Source: Acanthopleuribacter pedis (lineage in GTDB: Bacteria; Acidobacteriota; Holophagae; Acanthopleuribacterales; Acanthopleuribacteraceae). From it: DNA of 64,000 nt. A program made the translations under genes and the position numbers. A model generated the notes under the pieces. The model did not search any database. It was not told the DNA's origin and saw only the letters and a program-made list of their open reading frames with translations. The stretch spans positions 372,001 through 436,000 of the forward strand of contig NZ_JAFREP010000005.1 of NCBI RefSeq assembly GCF_017377855.1, written 5' to 3'. This document shows positions 11,243 to 23,900 of the stretch, piece by piece. The number at the start of each line of letters is the position of its first letter. Position 1 is the stretch's first letter.

Positions 11243-11610
11243 CTCTTGGCTTGCGGGTTTTCATAAGTGGGTGTTTAGGGGTTTGTGAATAGAGAATTTT
11301 GGATTTAAAGTTATATGTATTTTCATGGTTGATAGTGTTTTTTTTGAGTTGGATTAGATCCATCAATCACCATAGCGTTCGCCATCTTATCCTTCAGTGA
11401 AAACGAATTTTGGGGTAATATCAGGCTTGGCCTCGTGTGGACCGCGCTCACCGGTTCCTTGAGGCCGTTCAGGATCCCCTTCTCTGTGGCCACCTTTCGG
11501 GGTGTCTCGATGGGATCCAACAGTTGTTAACTAATTATTTGTGACGCGCATAGAGAAAAATTGCAATTTTTTTCGACGGAAAAACCCGATTTTTGCGCGA
11601 TTGATTGTAT

Positions 11611-11632
11611 GCCCGCCTTACGGGCTGTTTTT
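11611..11632 (+). terminator. Weak terminator-like hairpin
   Basis: GCCCG-CCTTA-CGGGC is a 5-bp stem with a 5-base loop, followed by TGTTTTT. It lies upstream of the 24-codon frame, so it could be an attenuator or the end of an unseen short transcript. The stem is short and the assignment is tentative. Confidence 0.25.
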
Positions 11633-11736
11633 ACCCTGAACCCGTTCGCGGGCTGCGCCTGTCGGCTTACGCGGTTTTTATTGAACAACCCTTAACCCTT
11701 TTTACCTTTTCTTTGTTTCGTTTGTTGGAGGTCCTC

Positions 11737-11811
11737 ATGAATCCAGAAACGTTTTCTCGTCTTGGGCTAGATGCCGATTGGCGACCGTCACCTGATTTTT
11801 TGACCTGTTGA
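11737..11811 (+). CDS. Possible 24-residue leader peptide
   Basis: A short frame starts at ATG 11737 and encodes a 24-residue peptide beginning MNPETFSRLG. It is preceded by TTGGAGGTCCTC, a strong ribosome-binding site. The second giant gene starts 93 bases downstream with a nearly identical initiation context (CGGAGTTCCTCATGA). The peptide has no membrane segment and resembles no family I recognise. It could be a translated leader regulating the giant gene, a remnant of a duplicated start region, or chance. Only the good ribosome-binding site supports it. Confidence 0.25.
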   Translation: MNPETFSRLGLDADWRPSPDFLTC

Positions 11812-11903
11812 AGATTCTTTTGCTTATTTAACGCCTTTTTTAAAACTTGCCTACCACCCTTTGAACCGGTGATCCGCACCGCTAACACGTTTCGGAGTTC
11901 CTC

Positions 11904-14900
11904 ATGATGCGTTTTTTGGGATTGATCCTTGTCTGCTTGCCGATTTTTGCTTATCAAAGCGAGCCCGAGGCTGAGCCGCTCACGCCGCTTCAGGCCTTGT
12001 TCCGTGTCGAACAACAGGGTTTTCAAGTGAGCCCGGAACGGCAAGTCCTGTTGATGGAGGATCCCGAGGGGTCGGTTTTCTTTGAATACTTTTATGACGG
12101 GGAGATCCCCGAAGGGTTGCGGCTTGAGGCTTTACTTGTCTCGCCCAATGGCACCCAAACCCCGCTTTCCCAACCCTACGCGCGCGGGCGCCTCGAAATT
12201 ACCCGCGATCAAATTGATGAGGAAGGGACTTGGCAACTGACGAACCTGCAATTGATGGACGGCGATGCCTTGCTCGCCGAAAGCAACCCCGAGGTATTAA
12301 CCATTGAGGCTGTTGCCGAGTTGCTGGTTTCCCGCGCCACGGTTGAACAATTGTCCCGTGAGGAATTGGCCGAATTAGGTTACGTCTTCAGCGAGGACGA
12401 TTACCGCGCCGTCCGTTTTAACCTGTCCCTGCTGATGGGCGCGGTCGAGGTTCCCGTTGAGGTTCCGGTCCTGATTCCCACCGCCAAGTCCGAGATCTTT
12501 TCGCGCCCCGAGGTGATTCAAGATCCCTTCGGCACCTTTAAAATCCTCGTAAGTGAACCGCGTTTTCCAGGATACCCGGCCCTGGGTTTCGACCCCGATA
12601 CCAGTAGCCGCTCCGTGGCGAGCGACAGCTATATGCTTAGTTTGATTGTGATTCCCGGCAAAATTCACCACCTCAAAAGCCTGTTCCGTGTCGCCGTGGT
12701 AACCATGAACGCCGCCCCCGAGGGCATTGACGCCCGGGTGGACAACCTCAAAGCCAAAATTGAGTTTCCCGTCCCCACCAAATACGGTCATCCCCTGGGT
12801 CTGAGCGATACCCAAAACGGTGGTTTGGAACGCCCCATGGTGTACCTTGGCGCCGATGGTGAAATCGGTACCTGGGATGATCGCGAATACATCGACGCCG
12901 CCGAGGAAGCCATGGCGGAATACTACCTGCGCGGCAATGTGCCGGGTATTCACGACGTGCGCTTTGACATCCAGGGTCAAGCGCATTTGGGCAATGACCG
13001 CACCATCCCCGTTCGCTCGGAGGCGACCGCCCGGGTTTATGTGCGCAACCCCGATTTCACCGTGACCTTCGAGCACCCTGAAACCGTGGCCGAGGGTGAG
13101 CCCTACGACCTCACCATGCACATTAATAATGTAGGCGCGATTCCGCTCAACGATTTCCACATCGAAATCGATCCTTACCGCCTCGTCGGGGTCACCATGG
13201 CCGCCGGCACCAATCCGACCCAACGTGCCGGTGACATTCCGCCGGGGGGCGAGGCCGCGCTCACCTGGGGTTTGCGGGCCGATACCACTGGCCAGGTCGT
13301 TGCCTCTTATTACCGCGTGGAAGAAGGCATTTCCAGCGCCTTGCAGCTTTCCGTCGGTGTCTCGCCAACCGGGGAAACCCTGACCAACCGGGTGTTGTCC
13401 TTCCCCGCCGGTTTCCGCGGCAGCTTCGAACCCGCCTTGCGCGATCCCATCATTCGTTTGGCCAAAAAAGTTTACGACCTTTCCCACATGGAGCCGGAAG
13501 AAGTGCCCGGCCACCTGTTGCCGGTTACCGGCGGCGTGGCTACCGCCTTTAACGAGGAACTGGCTTTTGCCGGGGCCACGCTCGGGCTGGGTGCCGATGC
13601 CGCCCAAGTGCGATTGGGCCTGATGCGCAGCGTGATTGGCGCCATGGATGGGGTGGAGGCGATTGACCGCATGCGCCGCGAATCCAGCCGCCTCGGTGAA
13701 CCTGAAATGGAAGCGATTTTCGAACCCTTCCTGCGCGAGGCCGCCGCGACCCGTTCCGCGCGGGAGCTGTTGCTTTGGATGGCGCGCGAAAGTTTCGAAT
13801 CCGACAACACCGGTGTGGTGCTGGTGGAAGGGCCTGTCGGCATGACCGTTTCCGCCGAGGATGCCTTGGGTCGCGTGGTTGCGACGACCGGCGCCTTGGA
13901 TTTGCCTTTTAGTGCCTGGTTCGATTTGGGCGACGGCCGTCACTTGGCCTGGCTGGGTGAAATGAGCGGATCGGTGACGCTGAAACCCCGCGCGGTGAAC
14001 GGGCAACCCCTGCGCGTTCACGCGGTGTTTAACCGCAATGCTGAAACCGAGTTGCTGTATTTCGACAGTGGTTCCTGGAGCCCGAGCACCGATCCCGATT
14101 TGGTGCTGCTCCCCGAGAGCGCCCAATGGCACATTCTTGAGGACGGAGTTTCCCGCTTCGTGGCCGCCGAAACGGTACCCAACCAAGCTTTTACCTTGGT
14201 CGGCGTCAAACAAATGGCCTCCAACCAAGTGCCCGGTGCCGACCCATACGGCCGTCACATCACCTTTATGTTCTCGAAACCGGTCGATTTGCGGGCCTTC
14301 AGTGATCTCGCCGACCACATCACCATTAACGGCCATCCCGTTCAGACCGCCAAGGTTCACCACGATCCCCGTTTTCTGATGGTGAAATCACCGCGACCGG
14401 TCGGCCCCTACCAAACCAATGAATTCGAACTTTTTGACATTACCGCCCGTGACGGTACCGTGATTGCCTATGACCGCGGCACCTTTGAAGGCGACGCCTT
14501 CTTTAACGGGGTGCGCGTGACCGGCCGGGTGGTGGATCGCTCCGGCAGTGACATTCAAGACGCAACCGTGTACCTTGAGTTGCCCGCCGCCAGTGGTGAC
14601 GGGGATCAGCGTGGTTTGATCATCGTCGACAAAGCGACCCCGGACGATGCGGGTCGTTATCAGTTCGATTTTGTCCCGGTCCACATGGGCGGTATTCCCG
14701 TGCCGCCGACCGAGGACAATCCATTTGAATTCGACGCAAGTTTGCTGGATCGTTTGCGGGGTTTCCTCAACGCGCGCCGCAAGTTTCGTGTGACCGTGCA
14801 GTTGGCCGACGGGCGTTTTGAGTTCCGCGAGTTCCATGCCCAGGCACCGGGTCAAGAAGTGATCGCGGAGTTTTCCTTTTTAAACCGCGGCACCATTTAC

Positions 14901-17900
14901 GGACAAGTCACCGACGCCGACGGCTTACCCATCGCCGACTCGCGGGTATTTGCCCAAAGTGAAGGACGCACCGAGGCGGCGCGCTTTTTGGTGCCGACCG
15001 ATGAAAACGGCATGTACCGCATTGAGGGCATTGAAGTCGGCCGGGTGTTGCTGAAAACCGTCGGTCGCAACGGTGCCATCGGCATGCGCAGCCTGTTTTT
15101 GACCCGTGCCGACAGCCCGATGCGGGCCGATATCGGATTTACCGGGGTCGCCTCGCGTTTGAGCGGCCGGGTGTTGCGCATGGTGGACGGCCAGGCCGAG
15201 CCCGTTGCCAACGCCGTGGTGGGCTGGGCCGCCGAGGGCACCCAACCTTTGCAATGGCGACCGCACCCCTTGTCCTCTTTTATCGCGCCTTACAACGGCA
15301 TCACCGAAGCTGACACCGCTGGTTTTTACAATCTGGAAGATATTCCCGCCGGGACCGGTATTCTGTGGGCCTTTGCGGACGGCTACTACCAGCAACTCTA
15401 TTTGAACCTTGCCGGGGTTGAGGGCATGACCCAGGATCTGCTCCAACGCGAGGCGGATGCGATGGTTTACGGGACCGTGCGTGGTCGCGTGGTGGACATT
15501 CAGAACTTCCCCCTCCAGGGACTTGAGGTTCGCGTCGGCGGTTTTGAGACCTTGAGTGCGAGTGACGGCAGCTTTGAATTGGCCGGCCTTCCCTTGTACC
15601 AGTCCCTTAACGGAACCATTGAAATTCAGGCGACCTTGCGCGACGCCATGAACCAAACCCTGCTGCGCGGTAAGGCCTCCGTGGGTTTGTCGCCGGAAAA
15701 CCCCTTGGTCGAAAATGTGTTGATTACCGCGATCAGTGATCCCAAGGTGTCCGGCGAGTATTTGGACAACGCCGGCAACCCCATTCCTTTTGCGCCGATT
15801 TACAATCCACCGGACGACGGGCTGAAGGGCGGCGCCTTTGCGTATACCGACCACCAGGGTCGTTTTACCGGCTCGTTGTTTGATACCAGTCGTTTCCCCG
15901 GTATGTACTGGGACCCACACCAAGGTGTGCAAACCGGCAACAACCTGTTTAGCGGCTACCGTTTCCCGAAAATCGCCATCACCGAGGTAACCGTTGGTCT
16001 CGCCGGTTACGAGAACGTGGTTGTTCAGGAAGAACCCCAATCGCAGGTTCGCGTGCGCCTCGTCGACGGCCAAGGTGCGCCCGTGATCGGCCGCATCCAG
16101 GTTCATGGCTATTTGCCTTCCAACCACAAAGAGTCCCTCGGCATGCCGGTTTGGGGTCAGATGTACAGCGTGACCACCGAACAAGACGGCAGTTACCTGT
16201 TTACCCAACTCAACGTGCGCGACACCACCATTCACGGGACCCATCCTTTGTTGGGTGAGACCAACCGCTATGAATATGTGCCGCAACCCTTGGCCGAGGG
16301 GGACGAGATTCCCGTGATCACCTTGGCGTTTTCTTCCCAAAACGAACCCACCAACCTCTACGGTCGTTTGATGGGCACCGACGGGGTCACGCCCGCGCCC
16401 GAGGGCACCCTGGTGATTGCCCGGGTCGGCGGTGTGATTGCCAAAACCCGCACCAATCCCGAGGGTTGGTATTGGTTCGATACCTTGGTGTCGACCGCGG
16501 CCAAACAACGGGTAAACGTCGCCGCCTACCATCCTGACTCCCGCGAGTGGGTTGCCGAAATCGTGGAGATCGACGGCGAAATGCGTTTTCGTCACGACAT
16601 GACCTTATCCGGTCGCGGCAGTGTGCAGGTGCGTTTGGTTGATGCCGAGGGCAACTTGCTGGATACAGGTTCGGTCAGCGTTCACTACACCGACGGGACC
16701 TACCAAGAACCGAGCGCCGACGATTTGTTCGGCGAACTTCAGATCAACGAAATTGTTTTGAGCGACCAGGTCTTGCCTGGCCAAGAAGCGGTGCTTTTTG
16801 AGAACCTGCCCGTGGGCGAGGTGACGGTGAAGGGTGTTCACGGCAACGGTTTAACCGGTATGAGCCGCGTGAGCATTCCCCGCGACGGCCGCTATTTGGA
16901 AGTCTTTGTTCGGGTGGAAACACCCGCCTCGATTTCCGGTATCTTTACCGGTTTGGACGAGGTGCCCGTCGCCGAGGGCGAAGTGCAACTGCGCCACCGG
17001 TCGGAGTTGATGCTGCAAAAGGTAACCGCCGGCGAAACCGATCCCGAACCGGGTTTGTTTGTCTTTGAGGCATTGCCGATGCGCAAGTACAGCCTGCACG
17101 GCCGCGATCCCGATACCGGGCTCAAGGGTTCTCTTGAGGTGCAGCCGACCCCATTTAATCCCGATCCGCGTGTCAATCTGCGCATTGATCCCGTCGGTCA
17201 TATCGACGGGGTGGTTCAGTACGAGGGCCAAGTTGTTGCCAACGCCAAAATTTTGGTGATGGATGACCGCGGCGAGGTGAGCGGTCGCAAGGTCAAGTTT
17301 TATACCGGTACCGATGAATTCGGCCGATTTGAGATTCGCAATTTGCCGCTGGACCGCTACGTTTTGAAAGTGGAAACCCATCTGACGCCGGCCCGCGGCC
17401 TGGGTTATGCCCATTTGCTGGAAAGCAATCAAAACGTGACCGCGGAGGTCGCTTTCCGCTCATTGCACGAGGTTGCCCTGAGCGTCACCTTGCCCGACGG
17501 GCAACCCGCGCGTTTTATGCGGGTTTCGATGAACCGCGGTGTGTACAAAAGCTTTAGCGGTGCCATCGGGTATACCGACGAGAACGGTTTGGTGGTGATG
17601 CGCAACCTGCCGCCGGGCGCCTACCAAATTTGGATTCAAGAACAGCGTTATTTGGATCAACTGGTTCGCCATCTCAACATTGGCGCCGAGGATCCGCAAC
17701 GCATCGACCACGCCGTTCAGTTCGACGGCTGGGGTTCCGTATACGGCCAGGTTACCGATGAAGTGGGTGTCCCCCTGGACTTTCCCGTGATCGTCCAGTT
17801 CCTCCAAAACAGCGCCTCCGCGCAGATCTGGACCAAAATCTCCACCGACGCCGCCGGTTTCTTCCGCTGGGACCGGGTTCCCTTGAATACCACCCTGCGA

Positions 17901-20900
17901 TTGATCGCCGTGAGCAACCAGAGCTTCGAATCAGAGTCGGCCACCGTGTTGGTGACCGAGCACGGCGACGCTCAGGAAGTTAATGTGCGCATGCGGCGCA
18001 TGACCCGTGCTTCCGGTCAAGTTCAGTTTGCAGACGGCACCCCCGCGCCTTATGCCAAGGTTTGGGTGGAAGAACCGATGGAAATTATCGGACAGGCCGA
18101 CGCCCAGGGCCGTTTTACCCTGGAACCGGTGCGTTCCGGTCAAATTACCCTGTTCGCCAAAGACGCCTTGTCGCCGCGTTCGACGCAGGTCGGCTTGGTG
18201 AGCGAAAACCAGGGTGACGGCACCGTGCAACCGCACACCGACGTCACCCTGCGTTTGGCCGGGGTCGGGAGCGCTTCCGGCCGGGTGACCTTGTCCGACG
18301 GTACCGGGGTCAACCACGGTTACGCCTATCTTGAGAACGTAGAAACCGGGGCTGTCACCGAGGTGGCTTTGTTCGCCGACGGTTCCTGGTTGCGCAATTT
18401 ACTTCCGCTCGGTAACTACCGCTACCGTGCCTTTGACGCGGAGCGTTTGGAATGGGCCGCCGACGAACCCGAATTTTCCCTGGCCGCGGACGGCGGTTCG
18501 GTCACCGCGGACCTGAGCTTCCATCCCAGTTACGAGGTGCGTGGACGCGTGTTGGCGCCCGGCGGGCTAAACGGTATTGAAAACGCGCTGGTTGAGCTGC
18601 AACGAGCGCCGGCCACCGCGGGCGGTCGTTGGCAACGGGTGTTCCGCACCACCAGTCGGGACGACGGTTTTTACTTTATGGAACACGTGTACCCCGGCGC
18701 CTATCGCGTGGTGGTTACCGACGAACTTTCGGAAAACGTACTCACCGCCGAACTCTTGGTTCGCGACGGCGATGTCGTTGATTTCGACCTTGAATTACGC
18801 GCCGCCCGCAACCTGAGCGGTGTCGTGGTGAACGCCGCCAACCAAGCGCTGTACCCCGGTACGGTTCGCGCCTTTGCACCCAACGGCCGGGTGATTGCCG
18901 ACGCCCGTTTGAACGCCCTCGGCGAATTCCGTATGGAAGACCTTTCCTACGATCAAGTACACCTGGCCGTCTCCGCCTTGGGCGGTTGGTACACCTTTGA
19001 GCGCACGGTCGGCTTGCAGTCCGGTGACAACGCCGTTTCTTTTGTCGGACCGGCCACGGTGACTGTTACCGGTCGCGTGGTGGTACAACAAAACGAACCG
19101 GCACCGGCCAACGTCGCCGTGATTTACGGCGGGATCTCTCGTGGATCGAAGGTGCCTGATAACGGTTTGTTCCAATTCTCGCTCGTGCCTGCCGGCCAGG
19201 TGATGGACCTCTGGGTTGGCTCCTCGCGGGGGACCCGCACCGTCCAGGTCGGTCCTTTTGATGCGGATACCGACTTGGGCGATATCTTGCTCGACAATAC
19301 GCCGCCCCAATTGGCCGAGTTCCCGAACGGTATCGACCTGACCGCGATGCCCGCCACGGTGACCATCCCCGTTGTTGAAACCGACGCCACTTCCGGTTTT
19401 GATCCCACCCGCACCAAGGTTTGGCTCAATGGGAATCCCATTGCTGCTTATCTGGTGCCTGACAACAACGCGGTGGTCCTGCGTTTTAACGATTTCCCCA
19501 GTTGGGCGGTACGCGGCCACAACGTGCTGAAGGTTCAAGCCGGTAACCTGGCCGGGGTGTTCACAACCCGGACCTACGCGCTGAACATTAATGTTCCCGG
19601 CACCGCCTTGGCGGTTCGGGTGATTGATGCTGGTGACGGGGTTGTCGCCGGCACCGAGGTTTGGCTTGAAAACGGCAGTCGCCGGGTTGTTGACGAAAAC
19701 GGCCGGGTTTACTTCTATGGTTTGGCCAATGGCGAACACCGCGTTTGGTCGATGAACACGCTCAAGGGTGTTTTTACGACCGTGACCATGAACAACACCG
19801 AACTGCTGAGCGTTGCTCAGGATCTCTACCTGCAACCCGCCGGTGCCTTTCAGGGAAGGGTCACCGATTTGGAGGGGTTGCCGCTGTCGGGCGTTACCGT
19901 TTGGGCCGGGAACCAACCCGCGCAGTCCGATGAAAACGGACTTTACCGTCTGGCGCCTTACCCCATCGGGGTACCCATTGATCTGCGCGTGGAAGACCCT
20001 GTCCACGGTTTCGGGTACCTTGAGCCCAACAGCTTAAGCGTTGCCGGCAGTACCTCGTTTAACCAAGATATTCAGGTGACCCCGACCGGTACCTTGGTGG
20101 GTGTGGTCACCGATCAGGACGGTGCCACCCCGATTACCGATGTCACGGTGATCCTCGATTTTGACAGCTTACCCGACGCCTTTGGACAGGCTGTTCAGGT
20201 GGATGCCGACGGGGCGTTTCGCATGGAGAACGTACCGCCGCGGCCTTTACAGTTGACCGCCCGTCAAAACAACGGTGACCGTGCCGGCTTCGTTACTTTC
20301 GACGCGATGCAGCCCGGCCAAACGGTCACCTTAAACATCGCGCTTGAACCGGTTGGCCGCGTCCAAGGTCGCTTGCTCGGTCGCGACGGCAGTCCGCTTG
20401 CCGGCATTTCCCTCGAGGTCCACGATGCCCGCAAACGCGCGTTTGCCCAAGCCGTAAGCGCCGGCGACGGTACCTTTACCTTGGATACCGTGCCTTACGG
20501 TGACTTCTCGTTGTTTGCCGAGGATCAGAACACCTTGGCTTATGTCACACATGCCTTCACCTTATCGGAAAACACCCTGAGCTTGGGTGATGTAACCATG
20601 GTCGCCGACTTGGCCCCGCAAGTGGTGATCCAGGTTCCGTCCATCTTCGACCCCACTTTGCTCCGTTCGCTTTCCTACAACGTGACGGATGACCGACAAC
20701 TTGCATCGATTACCCTCGTGGCCGACGACTATCCCGAGCACGGTGTCTCGGGCGAACTCGACGGGATTGGCGGCGGCGGCGGTTTGCCGGTACCCCTACC
20801 GGAACCCACCCCGCACGGTACCTTTGCATTAACCGCAACCGTTGTGGATCATTTTGGGCAAACCGGCACCTGGCGCGGGCAGTTGGTTGTGGGCGAGGAT

Positions 20901-23900
20901 CTGACCCCGCCCACTTTGACCATCACCGAACCCACCGACACACCGACCGTGACCGAGGGTGAAACCCTGCGGGTTCGCTTCACCAGCGATTCGGTACGTA
21001 CCGTCATTTCCTACCAAGGCGTGGACCTGAGGTTGGCTTCCGGCGGCGCCTACAACGACCGCTACCAAGATGTGCGCGTCCCGCCCGTCAGTGCGAGCGG
21101 CGTGATTGCGTTGGATGTGGCCGCCTACGATCAAAAAGGGAATGTGGCGCGGGCATCCGTGCCCATCAACGTGCAAGACGTCAGCTACAGCGGTGCCCCG
21201 GCCTTGCAGGTGATCAGCCATCGCGACGGTCAACCCATGCCGCTGAATCTGGACCGTGATCTGACCTTAACCCTGCGGGCCCGTATGAGTGATCCCGACG
21301 GCTTGTTGCGCCAAGAAATTTTTGTCGACGGTGTGTCCGTTTTTGCCGATTCGGTTTTCGCTGAAAGTCGGGTGGTGACCTATCGCCATGTCCTTCCACC
21401 CGCCGCGACCGCCCGCGAGCAGCTCGAAATTCGTTGGGTGGCCGAGGATGTTGGCTTTAACCAAAGCGAGCAAACGATTACTTTGGTCAATATCAACGGC
21501 ACCCTGTTTGATGCAGATAACCCGCTGCAAGCCAATCGCTTGAGTTCACCCTATGACGGGCAAACCTTGATCCTGGCCGGTGGGACCCACCTCATCGACG
21601 GCCGTCATGCCCCGCGCGACCTGATTCTGGTGAACGAGGCCGAGGTTCGGCAAACCCCATCCTCGCCCGATTTATTAAGCAATGCCGCGGTAACCGAGCT
21701 GGATGTAACCGGGAATTTGGTGGTGGATGTCGGTTCCTGGATTTCCGCCGACCAAACCGGCTTCCCCGAGTTGGCGTTGTACCCCGATGCTTCTGCATTC
21801 CCAACCCACGGTGGTTTGTCCCAGAACGAAACCGACAGCCGACTTGCGCCGGGTTCCTTGATTGAACCCATGACCGTGGGCAATGAGCGTGGCGGCGGCG
21901 CTTTGCGCTTGCATGCCGCCAACTTTTATCTGTTTGGTACCGTTTCGGCCGACGGCGGAAACTGGGGCCAAAAATACGGGCCGGGTGGTTCTATCTGGTT
22001 ACAGAGTCCGAACTTGATTGGGTTTGGTGACGTTCGCGCCAACGCATTCCGTCCCGGCGATTCGGTTATGAGCGGCGACGCCGGCGGTGGTCGTATCGCC
22101 GTCCACGGGGCCGGCGCCGATTTGACCCTCTCCGCCGCCGGTCGGCGTTCTTCCGGTCATGGCACCGTCTTCATGAAATTCCCGGACGCGTCCATGGCCG
22201 ACGGGACTCGCGACACCCTGCGGATCGCGGGTCGCGATGCCGCGCGCATGGGCCACATCACGCCGTTGCCCTGGTTTACCGGGGTCGTGGGCGAAGATGT
22301 GACCTTCCTGCCTACCCAGCAAGGTCCCGACGGGTATCGCGACAAGCTGATCCTGCCTTTTGATTTCGGGATCGATCACTACCGCGGCCTTTACGTGTGG
22401 CGTGACGGCGCGCCGGAGCAGCGCGCCCGGATCGACCGATCCGTCGCCAATGAATTGGTGTCCGAGGTCAATCAGGCATTCCCCGTGTTCCAAGCGGGGG
22501 ACCGCATTCGCATCGGTTACCCCCTGGATGAGATTGAGTTGATCGATGGCGGCCGTTTGATGACGGAATCCGGTGTCCTCGATGAACGGCTGGTTTTCCA
22601 GGGCGGTTACCTCCAGACCGAACAGACGCTCACCTTGCGTGAGGAACAGATCACCGGCAATGGGATCAACCTGTTGGGTGACTTCCAAATCAACCGCTTG
22701 CAGCTGAACGCGGGCCAAGAACTCCATGCTTCCGGTTCCTTGACCTTAACGGAACTGACTTTGGCCGAGGGGGCCGTGCTGCGCGGCGCTCAGGTCGTGG
22801 ATGCGCCCAGCCTTTACATCCAGGCCGATCAAATGGTCATTGACGGGGAGATCATCCTCGCCGCCAAGCTTGGCAACTTGCCGCATCTCGGGCGCCACGG
22901 CGGCCTGATTCGCGGCGACGCCGCGGCTTCCGCTTTGACCAGTGGTTCCTTGTACCGACCCGGGGTCTTTGCCGGCGGTGTTGGTGGCTTCCTCCACCTT
23001 GGTTTCGACACCTTGACACTGAATGGTTCCCTTTCCGTGCGTGATCAAGATGTTGCCGGCGCCCTGCTGCTGGAAGGGCGCTTGTTACAAGGTTCCGGTT
23101 CGCTGAATGCCTCGGGTGGACGCAACGCTATTGCGCCCGCTTATCCCGGCGGACGGCTGGCCGTATGGGTCGACGACGTCAGTGGCTTTAGCGGTGACAT
23201 GGCCGCCTTTGGCTATACCGACCCGGTTGGTGACAATCAAATTTCCGGTGCGGGTACGCTGTTTATCAAAACCGCCGCCGATGTCCAGGGTCGCCTGATT
23301 GTCGACAACGGTGGCCGTCAGGCCCTGGTGGATTCAACGCTGCTACCTATTTTTGGGACGCGTTCCGCCGGCGCCGGCACAACCACAACCACGTTGGCCG
23401 GTAACTTCCCGGCCTATAACGAATTTGTCGGGATGTACCTCAGCTTGGAAGGTCAAGAGCCGCAAGCGATTGTGGCCCAAACGGAAACGACCCTGACCCT
23501 GGCCGGCGAAATCCCGACCTTGGCCGCGGGTCAGACCGTGACCGCCTTGCACCGCTTTGATGAACTCGTCGCCCGCGGCGGCGCCGCGCTCTATACGACC
23601 GACCGAATCGAGGTCTCCGGTGAGGTGGTGCTTGACGGCGGCACCGTCAACGCCCCGGTCGAACGCACCAATGCCGGTACCACCCGTTTGTTTCGCGACG
23701 GTGCCGGCGAATTGAGCCAGGATGACGGCACCCGTGTTTACGAGGTTGATAATTTTCACCTCACCGTGCGCTTCCCCATGGACGTCGAACGCATCAGCCT
23801 GCGCAATGGTGCAACCCTGACCTATTACGAACCCATCCGGGTCGGTTTGCTTGAAGCGGATCAGGCGACCCTGCGTTCGGGCTTGAGCGATGCCGGATTC

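Larger units (their letters stand above)
11243..11903. other. Intergenic region between the two giant genes
   Basis: About 660 bases with no convincing large gene. The first half (11243-11600) is clearly more AT-rich than the flanking genes and probably holds the promoter of the second giant gene, but no confident -35/-10 pair was identified. It also contains a weak hairpin (11611-11632) and a 24-codon reading frame with a good ribosome-binding site (11737-11811), listed separately. Confidence 0.5.

Noticed and set aside
11323..11520. 65-codon - strand frame between the giants (MDPIETPRKVATEKG...)
   Set aside because: It has no recognisable family and no good ribosome site. It might be a decayed fragment of a mobile gene, but nothing in the sequence demonstrates that.
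12375..14363. Long open frame of 662 codons on the - strand inside the second giant gene
   Set aside because: It is antisense to the signal-peptide and N-terminal region of a clearly coding gene, is Gly/His/Gln-rich with no domain, and reflects codon bias of the + strand. Many similar antisense frames exist across both giant genes.
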